Source of the DNA: Sphaerisporangium rubeum
GTDB taxonomy: Bacteria; Actinomycetota; Actinomycetes; Streptosporangiales; Streptosporangiaceae
Direction of reading: 5' to 3'
DNA: 64,000 nucleotides
Assembly: GCF_014207705.1 (NCBI RefSeq)
Contig: NZ_JACHIU010000001.1
Location: 2,410,501-2,474,500 of the forward strand
A model generated the notes under the pieces. The model did no database searches, was not told the DNA's origin, and saw only the letters and a list, made by a program, of their open reading frames with translations. Position numbers and translations under genes: made by a program. Position 1 is the first letter of the stretch. Each line of letters begins with the position of its first letter. This document shows positions 35,773 to 45,966 of this stretch, in pieces.

Positions 35773-35804
35773 AGGCGGCCCCGGGATCACTCCCGGGGCC
35801 GCCT
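35773..35804. terminator. Bidirectional hairpin terminator
   Basis: A 12-bp GC stem (35774-35785 with 35792-35803) around a 6-nt loop, flanked by A and T, between convergent genes. Confidence 0.75.
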
Positions 35805-35813
35805 CTTGGTCTC

Positions 35814-37244
35814 TCAGCGTCCGAGCTTCACGACCTTCTCCATGTCGGCCGCCGAGTAGTCGCGGCCCGCCGCCGCGGCGGCGAAGTGCTCCACGCGCAG
35901 GCTGCTCGGGCTGGTCGGCCCGCCGTCCGCGCGGTCGGCGTTGTAGTCGTCCAGCCGGCGCTGCGCCTCGGCCGTCGCCTCGATGAACCGCGTCACCGGG
36001 TCGGCGCCGTTCAGCACGTCCCCCATGGCGCGGGTCATCACGTCCTGGTTGCCGGCGAAGTCGCCGATGAGCGCGCCTTCGGAGATCGGCACGTCGCCGG
36101 TGGCGCGCACCGACCGGATCGCCCCCTCGGGGTAGGCGAGGACGTGCTCGCTCGCCACGCGGTGGTAGGGGTGCTCGGCGAACCAGCCCTCCTCCTCCAG
36201 CAGCGCGAACGACGAGTGGGTGAGCGGCATGAAACTGTTGGCCTTGTGGCGGTCGGCCGCGACCCGCGGGCTGTGCAGCCACATCAGGAACGCCAGCGCG
36301 CCTTCCTGTGTCGCCTCGTCCAGGTTGTTCGCCATCCAGATGCCGGTGCCGGCGACCGCGTTGCCGACGTACGGGATGTCGTCGGGGTAGGGGAAGATGC
36401 CGACCTCGATGTCGAAGCCGTTGGCCTTGGCGGCCTGCACCATGTAGTTCACGTCGTTGGACGAGGTGATGCGGATCGCCGCGGTCTGGTCGGCGAACGC
36501 CTTGAACGTCCCGGCCCAGTCGGGGATGCCGCCGGTCCACAGGTAGTGGCCCTTGGCGTGCAGGCCGCGCCACCACTCGACCCACGTCAGCATCTCGTTG
36601 CTCGCGAGGTCCACGGTCGTCGCCGGCCCCGTGCGGCCGTTGTGGTTGTCCACCAGCAGGCCACCCTGGATCGCCAGGGCCTGCTGGAAGAACGTGCCGT
36701 GGTCGGACCACGTGATCGGGTACGCCGGGCCGTCCTTCATGGCGGCGAGCCGGTCGCACACCTCCTCGACCTCACGCCACGTGCGCGGCAGCGCGTCGAT
36801 GCCGGCGCGGCGCATGATGTCCTTGTTGGCGTAGATCAGGCTGGTCGTGCCGACCGACGGCATGCACGCCAGGTCGCCGTTGTAGGTGTAGTAGTCGCGC
36901 AGCGGCTTGATGACGTCGTGCAGCACGACCGGCTCGCCGAGCACCTCGCTGCGGCCCGCGAGGGCCTTCTCCAGGGAGGCGAACATCGGGCTGCCGTCGG
37001 GGGCCAGCGAGTCGTAGGCCGCCTGGCCGGCGTAGAAGTAGTACTCGGCCAGCGCCGGCATGTTCCCCGCGGCGGAGGCCTCGGCGACCTTCAGCGGGAA
37101 CGTCCAGAAGTCCTGGCCGGACACACGGACCTCGTACTCGGGGTGGCGCCGCTCGAAGTCCGCGGCCTGCTGGTACCACCGGTCCATCCATCCGGGGAAG
37201 GTGAGGTCCGGCACCCAGACGTCGATGACGGTTCTGCTCTTCAC
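35814..37244 (-). CDS. Family-1 solute-binding-like protein without signal peptide
   Basis: The 476-residue protein has the fold markers of sugar-type ABC binding proteins: VWVPDLTFPGWMDRWYQQAADFERRHPEYEV, IYANKDIMRRAGIDALPRTWREVEEVCDRLA, GALAFLMWLHSP. The best start, GTG 37244 with AGGAGGAG 5-8 nt upstream, gives a mature-like N-terminus with no signal peptide, lipobox or Tat motif. Extending upstream adds only an Arg-rich, low-support segment. No ABC permease or ATPase is near. It has its own cluster operator. I infer a cytoplasmic binding role, perhaps sequestering the product or an intermediate, rather than sugar import. Confidence 0.8.
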   Translation of the reverse strand: MKSRTVIDVWVPDLTFPGWMDRWYQQAADFERRHPEYEVRVSGQDFWTFPLKVAEASAAGNMPALAEYYFYAGQAAYDSLAPDGSPMFASLEKALAGRSEVLGEPVVLHDVIKPLRDYYTYNGDLACMPSVGTTSLIYANKDIMRRAGIDALPRTWREVEEVCDRLAAMKDGPAYPITWSDHGTFFQQALAIQGGLLVDNHNGRTGPATTVDLASNEMLTWVEWWRGLHAKGHYLWTGGIPDWAGTFKAFADQTAAIRITSSNDVNYMVQAAKANGFDIEVGIFPYPDDIPYVGNAVAGTGIWMANNLDEATQEGALAFLMWLHSPRVAADRHKANSFMPLTHSSFALLEEEGWFAEHPYHRVASEHVLAYPEGAIRSVRATGDVPISEGALIGDFAGNQDVMTRAMGDVLNGADPVTRFIEATAEAQRRLDDYNADRADGGPTSPSSLRVEHFAAAAAGRDYSAADMEKVVKLGR

Positions 37245-37394
37245 TCGATCTCCTCCTGCTCGCCACGGCATGGCGTCTCGGGTCGCACGTAAGGGAGCGT
37301 CACGTCGGTCCCGCGGTCGGCGGGCTCGCGGAAGTCGTCGGCCGGACGGCGGGGCACGGTTCACGTCGAATGATTCACGCCGCGGCCGGGCCGC

Positions 37395-37412
37395 CGCATC
37401 TTTGGGGTTGCG
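37395..37412 (-). promoter_or_regulatory. Cluster operator, copy 11 (toward solute-binding-like gene)
   Basis: The minus strand reads CGCAACCCCAAAGATGCG. A TGAATCAT block lies one base off the usual register. Confidence 0.6.
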
Positions 37413-37463
37413 GTATCGCGAGGTCACAGGGGTGCCCCAGTGCTCGTTCGCGCACGTTCACAT

Positions 37464-37481
37464 CGCACGCACGGAGATGCG
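37464..37481 (+). promoter_or_regulatory. Cluster operator, copy 12 (toward the beta-tyrosine operon)
   Basis: CGCACGCACGGAGATGCG with TGACGCTGAC starting exactly 19 nt downstream. Confidence 0.75.
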
Positions 37482-37565
37482 TGCCGCCGGACACGGGTGT
37501 GACGCTGACCCCATGGCCGGACGTGGCGGAGAGCCGGACCATCCACGGACAAAGGACCTGCGGCA

Positions 37566-38813
37566 ATGTCTGTTATCACCGATGTTCGCGACCAGGGAGT
37601 CGTCCCGCCGCCTGAGCCCGGCCTCACGCCGGACGAGGTCGTGGCGCGGGCCGAGGCGCTGATCCCGCTCCTGGTCAAGGAGCAGGCGGCGACCGAGGCG
37701 CGCACGTACTACTCCGAGGACGTGCACGAACGGTTCTCCCGGGCCGGGTTCTACCGGATCCTGGTGCCGCGGCGGTACGGCGGCTACGAGTTCGGCGTCG
37801 ACACCTTCATGCGGGTGGCGATGACGCTCACCCGGGGTTGTCCGTCCACCGGCTGGATGTTCACCCTCGGCGCCGCGCACGCGCTGGCCGCGGCGACGCT
37901 GTTGGGCGAGCGGGCCCAGGACGAGGTCTTCGCCGGCGGCGAGTTCATCAGCCCCGCCACGGTGATGCCGTCCGGCACGGCCGAGCGGGTCGAGGGGGGC
38001 TGGCGGATCAGCGGCACCTGGGCCTACTGCTCGGGTGCGCCGTACGCCACGCACTTCATGGGCCACACGCTCGTGCCGTACGGCGAGGGTGAGCCGCCGA
38101 TGCCGATGTTCTTCATGGTGCCGCGCTCGGACTTCCGGCGGCTCGACGACTGGGGTGGCCAGCTCGGGCTCAAGGGCAGCGGGTCGCACAGCATCGTGAT
38201 CGACGACGCGTTCGTGCCGGACCACCGGACCATCGCCTCGCACATCAGCGGCGTGTCGGTCACCGAGGGGACCCCCGGTCTGCGGCTGCACGGCAACCCG
38301 CTGTACGGCGGGGGGCCGCTGAGCTTCATGATCCTCGAGAGCGCGGTGCTGGCCGTCGGGATGGCGCAGGGGATGCTGGACGCGTACGCCGAGCTGATGG
38401 TGTCGCGGACCACGTCGTTCCCGCCGATCACCGGCCGGGCCGAGAACCCCGACTTCCAGTTCTGGTACGGCGAGGCGTCCGCCAAGATCGACACCGCCGA
38501 GGGTGCCATCCGCAACGCGCTGCGCGTGTGGACCGAGACCTGCGCCAAGGGGTCCGAGCACTTCACCCGCGAGCAGGAGCTGCGCATCGCCACCATCGGC
38601 CGCGAGGCCGTCCGGCTGAGCTGGGACGCCGTGCAGCGGTACCTGTTCCCCACCGCCGGCTCCAGCTCCGTGCGCAACGGCGAGCGGGTCGAGCGCATCT
38701 GGCGTGACATGTCCACCTTGCACAGCCACGCCGGCATCGCCGTCTACCTGTCCACCATGGCCAACCGCGAGCTCGCGATGGCCCGCTTCGGCATCGAGGA
38801 CCCGCACCACTGA
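37566..38813 (+). CDS. Class-D flavin monooxygenase 1 (acyl-CoA dehydrogenase fold)
   Basis: The 415-residue protein has the acyl-CoA dehydrogenase fold: FSRAGFYRILVPRRYGGYEFG, STGWMFTLGAAHA, GGWRISGTWAYCSGAPYATHF, GLKGSGSHSIVIDDAFVP. It lacks the usual catalytic Glu context and resembles HsaA/HpaB-type oxygenases, which use reduced flavin from a separate reductase to hydroxylate phenols, or oxidise amino sugars (KijD3 type). It heads the operon of the beta-tyrosine adenylation gene. Candidate roles are hydroxylation of anthranilate or of the beta-tyrosine arm, or N-oxidation of an aminosugar. No flavin reductase is in the window. Confidence 0.78.
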   Translation: MSVITDVRDQGVVPPPEPGLTPDEVVARAEALIPLLVKEQAATEARTYYSEDVHERFSRAGFYRILVPRRYGGYEFGVDTFMRVAMTLTRGCPSTGWMFTLGAAHALAAATLLGERAQDEVFAGGEFISPATVMPSGTAERVEGGWRISGTWAYCSGAPYATHFMGHTLVPYGEGEPPMPMFFMVPRSDFRRLDDWGGQLGLKGSGSHSIVIDDAFVPDHRTIASHISGVSVTEGTPGLRLHGNPLYGGGPLSFMILESAVLAVGMAQGMLDAYAELMVSRTTSFPPITGRAENPDFQFWYGEASAKIDTAEGAIRNALRVWTETCAKGSEHFTREQELRIATIGREAVRLSWDAVQRYLFPTAGSSSVRNGERVERIWRDMSTLHSHAGIAVYLSTMANRELAMARFGIEDPHH

Positions 38814-38909
38814 CAGCGCCTCCCCGCCGGCGCACTCCACTCGACGCCGCGTGGCCCACCACGCGACCTCTCACTCGCCGTGGACGCCGCGACGTGAAAG
38901 GGAACACGA

Positions 38910-40448
38910 GTGACTGAGCCTTCTGAAACCGTGCCTGACCTGGTCCTGGACATCGCCGTACGGCACCCCGGCGCCGTCGCGTTGTCCTGGCCGGGGGAGG
39001 AGCTGTCGTACCGGGACCTCGTCTCGCAGGCGTCGTCCCTCGCCGCCGTCCTCCCAGCCGGCCGGCCCGTCGCCGTCCGCATGTCCTCGGGTCCCCGCCA
39101 GGTCGTCGCCTGCCTCGCCGTCCTCATGGCCCGTGCGCGCCTGGTCTGTCTCAGCGCCGGCGACACCGGCGAGCGCGGCCGTGCCGTACTGACCGACATA
39201 CGTCCCGGCGTAATCGTCGTGGACGGCGAGCGGCCTGAGGACGGCCTGCTGCGCTGGTACCGGGACGAGTTCGGCGGTCACGTCCTCGACGTGACGTCCG
39301 TACCGGCCGGCGGTGTGCCGGCGCCGCCTGAGGACGACGGCGGGTGGGCCTACGTCACCTACACCTCTGGGTCGACGGGGAAGCCGAAGGGGATCCCGCA
39401 GACGCATGCGACGCTGGCGCAGTTCGTCACGTGGTTCGCCTCGGAGTTCTCGATCGGGGTGGGGGATCGGGTGGCGCAGTGGGCCGCGCCGGGGTATGAC
39501 GCGGCGCTGGTCGAGGTGTTCTCCGCTCTGGTGGCCGGCGGGACGGTCTGTCCGGTCTCTGATCGGGTGCGGGCCGATCCGGAGCGGCTGGCCGATTGGC
39601 TGGTCGCGGAGAGGGTCACGCATTTTCAGACGGTGCCGAGTTTCGTGCGGCGGCTGGCGGACGTGTGGCAGGGAGCACCGGGGTTGCGGTGCCTGCTGCT
39701 GGCGGGGGAGCCGTTGACGGGGGAGCTGGTCGAGCGGCTGCGCGGCGTGGCGCCGCGGGTGCGGCTGGTCAATCTTTACGGGCCCACCGAGTCGATTCTC
39801 GCGACCTTTCACGAGGTCGGCGCGGCGTGGGAGGGCACGGTGCCGATCGGGACGGCGATACCGGGGCGGCGGGTGGTGGTGCTCGACGAGCACGACCGGC
39901 CCTGTCCGCCGGGGGTCGCCGGTCAGATCGTCATCGAGAGCCCGTACGTCACCCCCGGGTACGTCGGCACGGCGGGGGACGATCCCGCGTTCCGGCCGAT
40001 CCGGGGTGCGGGCCCCGGCGGCGCGCGGTGCTACCGCACCGGCGACCGGGGACGCCTGCGGGCCGACGGGACCCTGGAGTTCGGCGGACGCGAGGACTTC
40101 CAGGTCAAGTTCAACGGCGTCCGCTTGGAGCTCACCGACATCGAGGCGGCGCTCGCGGCCGACACGTCGGTGACCGAGTGCGCGGTGGTCCCGGTGGCCG
40201 ACGCGCAGGGCCTGGTGGTGCGCCTCGTGGCGCACGTCGTCCCGGCCGAGACCGGCGGGACGGCCGCGACGTGGCGGGCCGTGCTGCGCCGCCGGTTCGG
40301 CAACGCGACCCCGCCGGTGACGTTCCAGATCCTCGACCGGCTCCCGCGCACGGTCGGCGGCAAGATCGACCGCCGCCGGCTCAGGGAAGCGGGGCGGCAG
40401 GAAACCCACGTCAACAACGCTGCGGCAAACGCACTGATTATGGGGTGA
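38910..40448 (+). CDS. Free-standing NRPS adenylation enzyme for beta-tyrosine (SgcC1-like)
   Basis: The 512-residue protein has the core motifs: A3 YVTYTSGSTGKPKGIPQTH, A5 LVNLYGPTESI, A7 YRTGDRGRL, A8 GREDFQVKFNGVRLEL, A10 GGKIDRRRL. GYDAALVE holds the amino-group Asp expected for an alpha/beta-amino acid. No carrier or condensation domain is attached. It probably activates (S)-beta-tyrosine made by the next gene and loads it on the carrier at 43594, as SgcC1 does on SgcC2. The start is GTG 38910, and the aminomutase starts 6 nt after its stop. Specificity is inferred from context. Confidence 0.86.
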   Translation: MTEPSETVPDLVLDIAVRHPGAVALSWPGEELSYRDLVSQASSLAAVLPAGRPVAVRMSSGPRQVVACLAVLMARARLVCLSAGDTGERGRAVLTDIRPGVIVVDGERPEDGLLRWYRDEFGGHVLDVTSVPAGGVPAPPEDDGGWAYVTYTSGSTGKPKGIPQTHATLAQFVTWFASEFSIGVGDRVAQWAAPGYDAALVEVFSALVAGGTVCPVSDRVRADPERLADWLVAERVTHFQTVPSFVRRLADVWQGAPGLRCLLLAGEPLTGELVERLRGVAPRVRLVNLYGPTESILATFHEVGAAWEGTVPIGTAIPGRRVVVLDEHDRPCPPGVAGQIVIESPYVTPGYVGTAGDDPAFRPIRGAGPGGARCYRTGDRGRLRADGTLEFGGREDFQVKFNGVRLELTDIEAALAADTSVTECAVVPVADAQGLVVRLVAHVVPAETGGTAATWRAVLRRRFGNATPPVTFQILDRLPRTVGGKIDRRRLREAGRQETHVNNAAANALIMG

Positions 40449-40454
40449 GACAAC

Positions 40455-42059
40455 GTGACTCTGGTCGAGACCGAACTGTCTGTTGATTTCGACGGTGAGA
40501 GCCTGGACATCGCCGGTGTGCGGCGGGTCGCCGAGGAGTGGGCACCGTGCGCGGTGGCACCCACCTCGCTGGCGAGGGCCGCCGAGAGCAGGCGCATGTT
40601 CGAGGACACCATCAGGGACGGTGTGCCGGTCTACGGCGTGACCACCGGCTACGGCGAGATGATCTACATGCTGGTGGACCTGTCCAAGGAGGTGGAACTT
40701 CAGACCAACCTCGTGCGCAGCCACAGCGCCGGCGTCGGCCCGGTGTTCGCCGAGGACGAGGCCAGGGCCATCCTCGCGGCCCGGCTGAACGCGCTCGCCA
40801 AGGGCTACTCGGCGGTACGTCCCGAGCTGCTCGAACGCCTCGCGCTGTACCTGAACCTCGGCATCACCCCCGCGATCCCGGAGATCGGCTCCCTCGGCGC
40901 GAGCGGCGACCTGTCGACGCTGGCGCACATCGCGGTCACCGTCATCGGCGAGGGGTACGTGCTGCGCGACGGCAAGCGGGTCGAGACCGGCCCGGTGCTG
41001 CGGCAGCACGGCATCGAACCGCTTGAGCTGCGGTTCAAGGAAGGCCTGTCGCTGATCAACGGCACCTCCGGCATGACGGGACTCGGCGCGCTCGTCGTCG
41101 GCCGGGCCCTCACGCAGGTGCGGCAGGCCGAGATGGTGACGGCCCTGGTCGTGGAGACCATGCGCGGGTCCAAGAGCCCGTTCCTCGCCGAGGGCCACGA
41201 CATCGCGCGGCCCCACCAGGGCCAGATCGACACCGCGTGGAACATGCGGGCCCTGATGAACGGCAGCGCGCTGGCCCTCGACCACGCCGAACTGCGCCGC
41301 CAGGCCGCCGAGCAGCACAACGGTGACGGGGTGTCCCGCACCGAGGTCTACATGCAGAAGGCCTACACCCTGCGGGCCATCCCGCAGGTCGTCGGCGCGG
41401 TGCGCGACACCCTGTACCACGCCACCGAGAAGCTGCACATCGAGCTGAACTCCTCCAACGACAACCCGCTGTTCTTCGAGGGCCAGGAGGTGTTCCACGG
41501 CGCGAACTTCCACGGCCAGCCGGTCGCGTTCGCCATGGACTACGTCACCATCGCCCTCACCCAGCTCGGCGTGTTCTCCGAGCGGCGCACCAACCGCCTG
41601 CTGAACCGCCACCTCAGCGACGGGCTGCCGGAGTTCCTCGTCGCCGGCGACCCCGGCCTGAACAGCGGCTTCGCTCCGGCGCAGTACCCGGCGACCGCGC
41701 TGGTCGCCGAGAACAGGACCATCGGCCCCGCCAGCACCCAGAGCGTGCCGTCCAACGGCGACAACCAGGACGTCGTCAGCATGGGTCTCATCGCGGCGCG
41801 CAACGCGCGCCGGGTGCTCGGCAACAACAACCGCATCCTCGCGGTGGAGTTCCTCGCCGCCGCGCAGGCGGTCGACCTGTCCGGCCGGTACGCGGGCCTC
41901 AGCCCGGCGAGCAAGGCGACGTACGACATGGTGCGCTCGCTGGTGCCGACCCTCGACAAGGACCGGTACCTGTCCGACGAGATCGAGCTGGTGGCCGCCG
42001 CGCTGTCGCGTGGCGACCTCCTCCAGGCCGCCGCGAGCGCCGGCGTCGAACTGCGCTGA
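40455..42059 (+). CDS. MIO-dependent tyrosine 2,3-aminomutase (SgcC4-like)
   Basis: The 534-residue protein belongs to the histidine ammonia-lyase family. The MIO prosthetic triad is Ala149-Ser150-Gly151 in GSLGASGDLS. The catalytic Tyr is Y60 in VYGVTTGYGEMIYM. Long stretches match what I remember of SgcC4: KEVELQTNLVRSHSAGVGP, EIGSLGASGDL, and the ENRTIGPASTQSVPSNGDNQD region. It converts L-Tyr to beta-tyrosine. Its tight link with the adenylation gene and the carrier and condensation genes downstream defines a beta-tyrosine ester arm, the hallmark of C-1027, maduropeptin and kedarcidin type enediynes. A simple ammonia lyase is less likely given this match. Confidence 0.92.
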   Translation: MTLVETELSVDFDGESLDIAGVRRVAEEWAPCAVAPTSLARAAESRRMFEDTIRDGVPVYGVTTGYGEMIYMLVDLSKEVELQTNLVRSHSAGVGPVFAEDEARAILAARLNALAKGYSAVRPELLERLALYLNLGITPAIPEIGSLGASGDLSTLAHIAVTVIGEGYVLRDGKRVETGPVLRQHGIEPLELRFKEGLSLINGTSGMTGLGALVVGRALTQVRQAEMVTALVVETMRGSKSPFLAEGHDIARPHQGQIDTAWNMRALMNGSALALDHAELRRQAAEQHNGDGVSRTEVYMQKAYTLRAIPQVVGAVRDTLYHATEKLHIELNSSNDNPLFFEGQEVFHGANFHGQPVAFAMDYVTIALTQLGVFSERRTNRLLNRHLSDGLPEFLVAGDPGLNSGFAPAQYPATALVAENRTIGPASTQSVPSNGDNQDVVSMGLIAARNARRVLGNNNRILAVEFLAAAQAVDLSGRYAGLSPASKATYDMVRSLVPTLDKDRYLSDEIELVAAALSRGDLLQAAASAGVELR

Positions 42060-42066
42060 ACCGCGT

Positions 42067-42099
42067 TTTCCGGGACCGGGGAATTCCCGGTCCCGGAAA
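42067..42099 (+). terminator. Hairpin after the aminomutase gene
   Basis: A 13-bp perfect stem (42067-42079 with 42087-42099) around a 7-nt loop, 7 bp after the stop codon. A new operator-like site follows it, consistent with a fresh transcription start for the condensation gene. Confidence 0.7.
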
Positions 42100-42102
42100 T
42101 CC

Positions 42103-42120
42103 GGCATTCTCGGAGAATTT
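42103..42120 (+). promoter_or_regulatory. Degenerate cluster operator, copy 15 (toward condensation enzyme)
   Basis: GGCATTCTCGGAGAATTT keeps the left half-site and GGAG core but loses the right half-site. TACATT at 42139 could be a -10. Confidence 0.4.
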
Positions 42121-42196
42121 CATTTCTCCGAATACCGGTACATTTCGAGAAGACAGCGCGTGACCTCGGCAGAGGTCAGGGGTCAGGGGTGATGAC

Positions 42197-43573
42197 ATGA
42201 GCATTTCAGAGGCGACACGGCCGATCGCGCAGGACACGACAGAACGGGTACCGCTCTCGTTCAACCAGGAATTCCTCGTCATGTTCTCCTCCGGTGAGGA
42301 GGAGGGCCCGTTCGGCCCGCAGTACAACATCGTCTGCGGCTGGCGCGTCGCCGGGCTGGTCGACACCGCGGTGCTGCGGGACGCGCTCGGCGACCTCGTC
42401 GTGCGCCACGAGGCGCTGCGCACGTCCATCGTCAACGACCCCACCGGCCGCTACCAGCAGATCTTCCCGCCGGACGCGCCGGAACTGACCGTGCGCGACC
42501 TGCGCGGCGTCGCGCCGGCCGACCGCGACCAGGCGGCCGGCGAGCTGGTCAACGAGGCCGAGGCCGGGTCGTACAGCATCAGGGACCTGCCGCTGCTGCG
42601 CGCTGTCTTCGGCCGGTTCGACGAGCAGGACGGCGTGCTCGTGCTCATCGCGCACCACACCGCCGTGGACGAGTGGTCGATGCGGCTGCTGATGCGCGAC
42701 CTCGCGGCCCTGTACGCCATGCGCCGCGGCCACCCGGTGGACCTTCCCGACGCGCGGCAGTACCAGGAGTACGCGCGCTGGCAGCTGTCCAGCGCCGCCG
42801 AGGCACCCGGCACCCGCGCGCGTGCGTACTGGCGCGACAAGCTGAGCGGCGCGCAGATCACCGCCACCACGACCGACCACCGGCGGTCCGAGCACCTGCC
42901 GAAGACGACCTCGTGGCACCGCTTCGCGATCCCCGCCGAGTCGACCTCGGCGATCCTGAAGCTGTCCAGGGAGACCCGCAGCTCCCCGTTCATGATCCTT
43001 TTCGCCGCGTACAGCGTGCTGCTGTCCCGGACGACGGGGACCACCGACATCGTGGTGCCGACGTTCAGCTCCGGCCGCGCGCAGGCACGGTTCCACAACA
43101 CCGTCGGGTCGTTCTTCAACTTCATGCCGCTGCGCACCGACATCGCCGGCTGCGAGACGTTCCGCCAGGTCGTCGAGCGGGCCAGGGTCACCTGCATGGA
43201 GGCCTACTCGCACGACATCCCGTTCGCGCACGTCCTCGAAGAGGCGCCGACGCTGATGGCCCCCCTCGTCGAGGACGACAAGGCGGTCTGCGCGTTCCAG
43301 GTGTTCCGCTCCCCGGTCCCCGGCGACCACGAGGTGGTCGGCGACCTTACGTACTCGGAGATCCCGCGGCGGCTCGACCAGCCGATCGGCGGCGACGTCC
43401 CCGACGGCGCGCTGTGGCAGCTGGAGATCGACTCCTCCGGGGAGATCGTGGCGACGCTCGGCTTCAACAGCAACCTGTACACCGAGCGGACCTTCACCGA
43501 GATGGCCACGGAGTTCCGCAGGATCCTCGACGAGGCGGTCGCCACCCCCGACGCGTCACTGCAGCTGATCTGA
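42197..43573 (+). CDS. Free-standing condensation enzyme (SgcC5-like)
   Basis: The 458-residue condensation domain stands alone. Core motifs are SFNQEFLVMF (C1), VVRHEALRTSI (C2), HHTAVDE at residues 153-159 (C3), YQEYARWQ (C4), and VGSFFNFMPLRTDI (C5). The C3 motif reads HHxxxDE where most have HHxxxDG; the catalytic His154 and Asp158 are kept. SgcC5 joins beta-tyrosyl-S-carrier to the enediyne core diol as an ester. The carrier gene follows 20 bp later. Role is assigned from architecture and neighbours. Confidence 0.87.
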   Translation: MSISEATRPIAQDTTERVPLSFNQEFLVMFSSGEEEGPFGPQYNIVCGWRVAGLVDTAVLRDALGDLVVRHEALRTSIVNDPTGRYQQIFPPDAPELTVRDLRGVAPADRDQAAGELVNEAEAGSYSIRDLPLLRAVFGRFDEQDGVLVLIAHHTAVDEWSMRLLMRDLAALYAMRRGHPVDLPDARQYQEYARWQLSSAAEAPGTRARAYWRDKLSGAQITATTTDHRRSEHLPKTTSWHRFAIPAESTSAILKLSRETRSSPFMILFAAYSVLLSRTTGTTDIVVPTFSSGRAQARFHNTVGSFFNFMPLRTDIAGCETFRQVVERARVTCMEAYSHDIPFAHVLEEAPTLMAPLVEDDKAVCAFQVFRSPVPGDHEVVGDLTYSEIPRRLDQPIGGDVPDGALWQLEIDSSGEIVATLGFNSNLYTERTFTEMATEFRRILDEAVATPDASLQLI

Positions 43574-43593
43574 GCACACGAAGGAGTTATCCG

Positions 43594-43857
43594 ATGAGCG
43601 ACGGCAACGACTTCCCCGACATCAGGCGGAAGGTCACCAAGATCTGGACCGACGTGCTGGCCGTGGCCCCCGGCGAGGAGAACGCCACGTTCTTCGAGCT
43701 GAACGGCGAGTCCATCGCGGCCACGAGGATCGCGTCCCGCGTCGACGAGGAGTTCGGGGTGTGGATCGAGGTCGCCGACATCTTCGAGGACGACCCCACC
43801 CTGGAGGACTTCATCACCACCGTCAGCTCCCGCGTCGCGAGCGCGTCGGCGGCCTGA
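43594..43857 (+). CDS. Free-standing peptidyl carrier protein (SgcC2-like)
   Basis: The 87-residue protein is a single thiolation domain. The phosphopantetheine Ser40 lies in FFELNGESIAATRIASRV, replacing the usual LGGxS with LNGES. The downstream helix ends in IFEDDPTLEDFI. It would carry beta-tyrosine from the adenylation enzyme to the hydroxylase and condensation enzyme. The Sfp-type transferase at 59313 could activate it. AAGGAG lies 8 nt before the ATG. Confidence 0.9.
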   Translation: MSDGNDFPDIRRKVTKIWTDVLAVAPGEENATFFELNGESIAATRIASRVDEEFGVWIEVADIFEDDPTLEDFITTVSSRVASASAA

Positions 43858-44032
43858 CCCGCGTCACCGCCGAGCCCCCGGCACCGGCCCCGCCTCCCGG
43901 CGGGTGCCACCGCCGGGGGCTCGTGGCATGGCGGTGACCCCGTCCCGTTCCACGGCCCGGTCCACGGTCCGCGCACACGGCCGCGCCGGTCTCCGTCCCC
44001 GCGGCGGTCCCCGGTCCTTCTCCAACGGCGAA

Positions 44033-44060
44033 GGCCACCCGGCTGCTGCTCCGGGTGGCC
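44033..44060. terminator. Hairpin between convergent genes
   Basis: GGCCACCCGG (44033-44042) pairs with CCGGGTGGCC (44051-44060) around an 8-nt loop. Confidence 0.65.
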
Positions 44061-44081
44061 TCGGGCCGTGCGACGGGAACC

Positions 44082-45680
<1,599 letters not shown>

Positions 45681-45783
45681 CTCAACTCCTCGAATCGGTA
45701 GTGGTCGAGCGATGCGTCCGGTGCGGACGGGGCTCGAACGAAAGTCCGCGATTCGTCCATCGTCACCTCTGCGGCACCCGCGC

Positions 45784-45801
45784 GGCATCTTTGAGGTTGC
45801 G
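45784..45801 (-). promoter_or_regulatory. Cluster operator, copy 13 (toward phenol hydroxylase)
   Basis: The minus strand reads CGCAACCTCAAAGATGCC with TGACGATGGA starting exactly 19 nt downstream. Confidence 0.75.
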
Positions 45802-45816
45802 GGCCTGCCGCTGCTT

Positions 45817-45834
45817 CGCACTCCAGAAGATGCG
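45817..45834 (+). promoter_or_regulatory. Cluster operator, copy 14 (toward oxygenase 2 and SgcJ-like)
   Basis: CGCACTCCAGAAGATGCG; the +19 block is GGACCTT. Copies 13 and 14 lie back to back in a 286-bp divergent promoter region. Confidence 0.7.
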
Positions 45835-45966
45835 CAGGTACGGGGCCTGGTGGGACCTTCGGAAGGGTGGGCGGCCTGCGGTTCGCCGGTGCGTCCGCGA
45901 CCTGTCACACCGGCCGTCCGGCGTTCGCCGGCTCCACGGTTTCCGGACTGTCACCCCAAGGAGGAA

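Larger units (their letters stand above)
37245..37565. other. Divergent promoter region
   Basis: It contains operator copies 11 (minus) and 12 (plus), 69 bp apart. I see no small gene. Confidence 0.5.

Noticed and set aside
33874-42107. Other long antisense frames over the methyltransferase and beta-tyrosine genes
   Set aside because: Same GC-skew artefact; composition is low-complexity and no ribosome sites or motifs support them.
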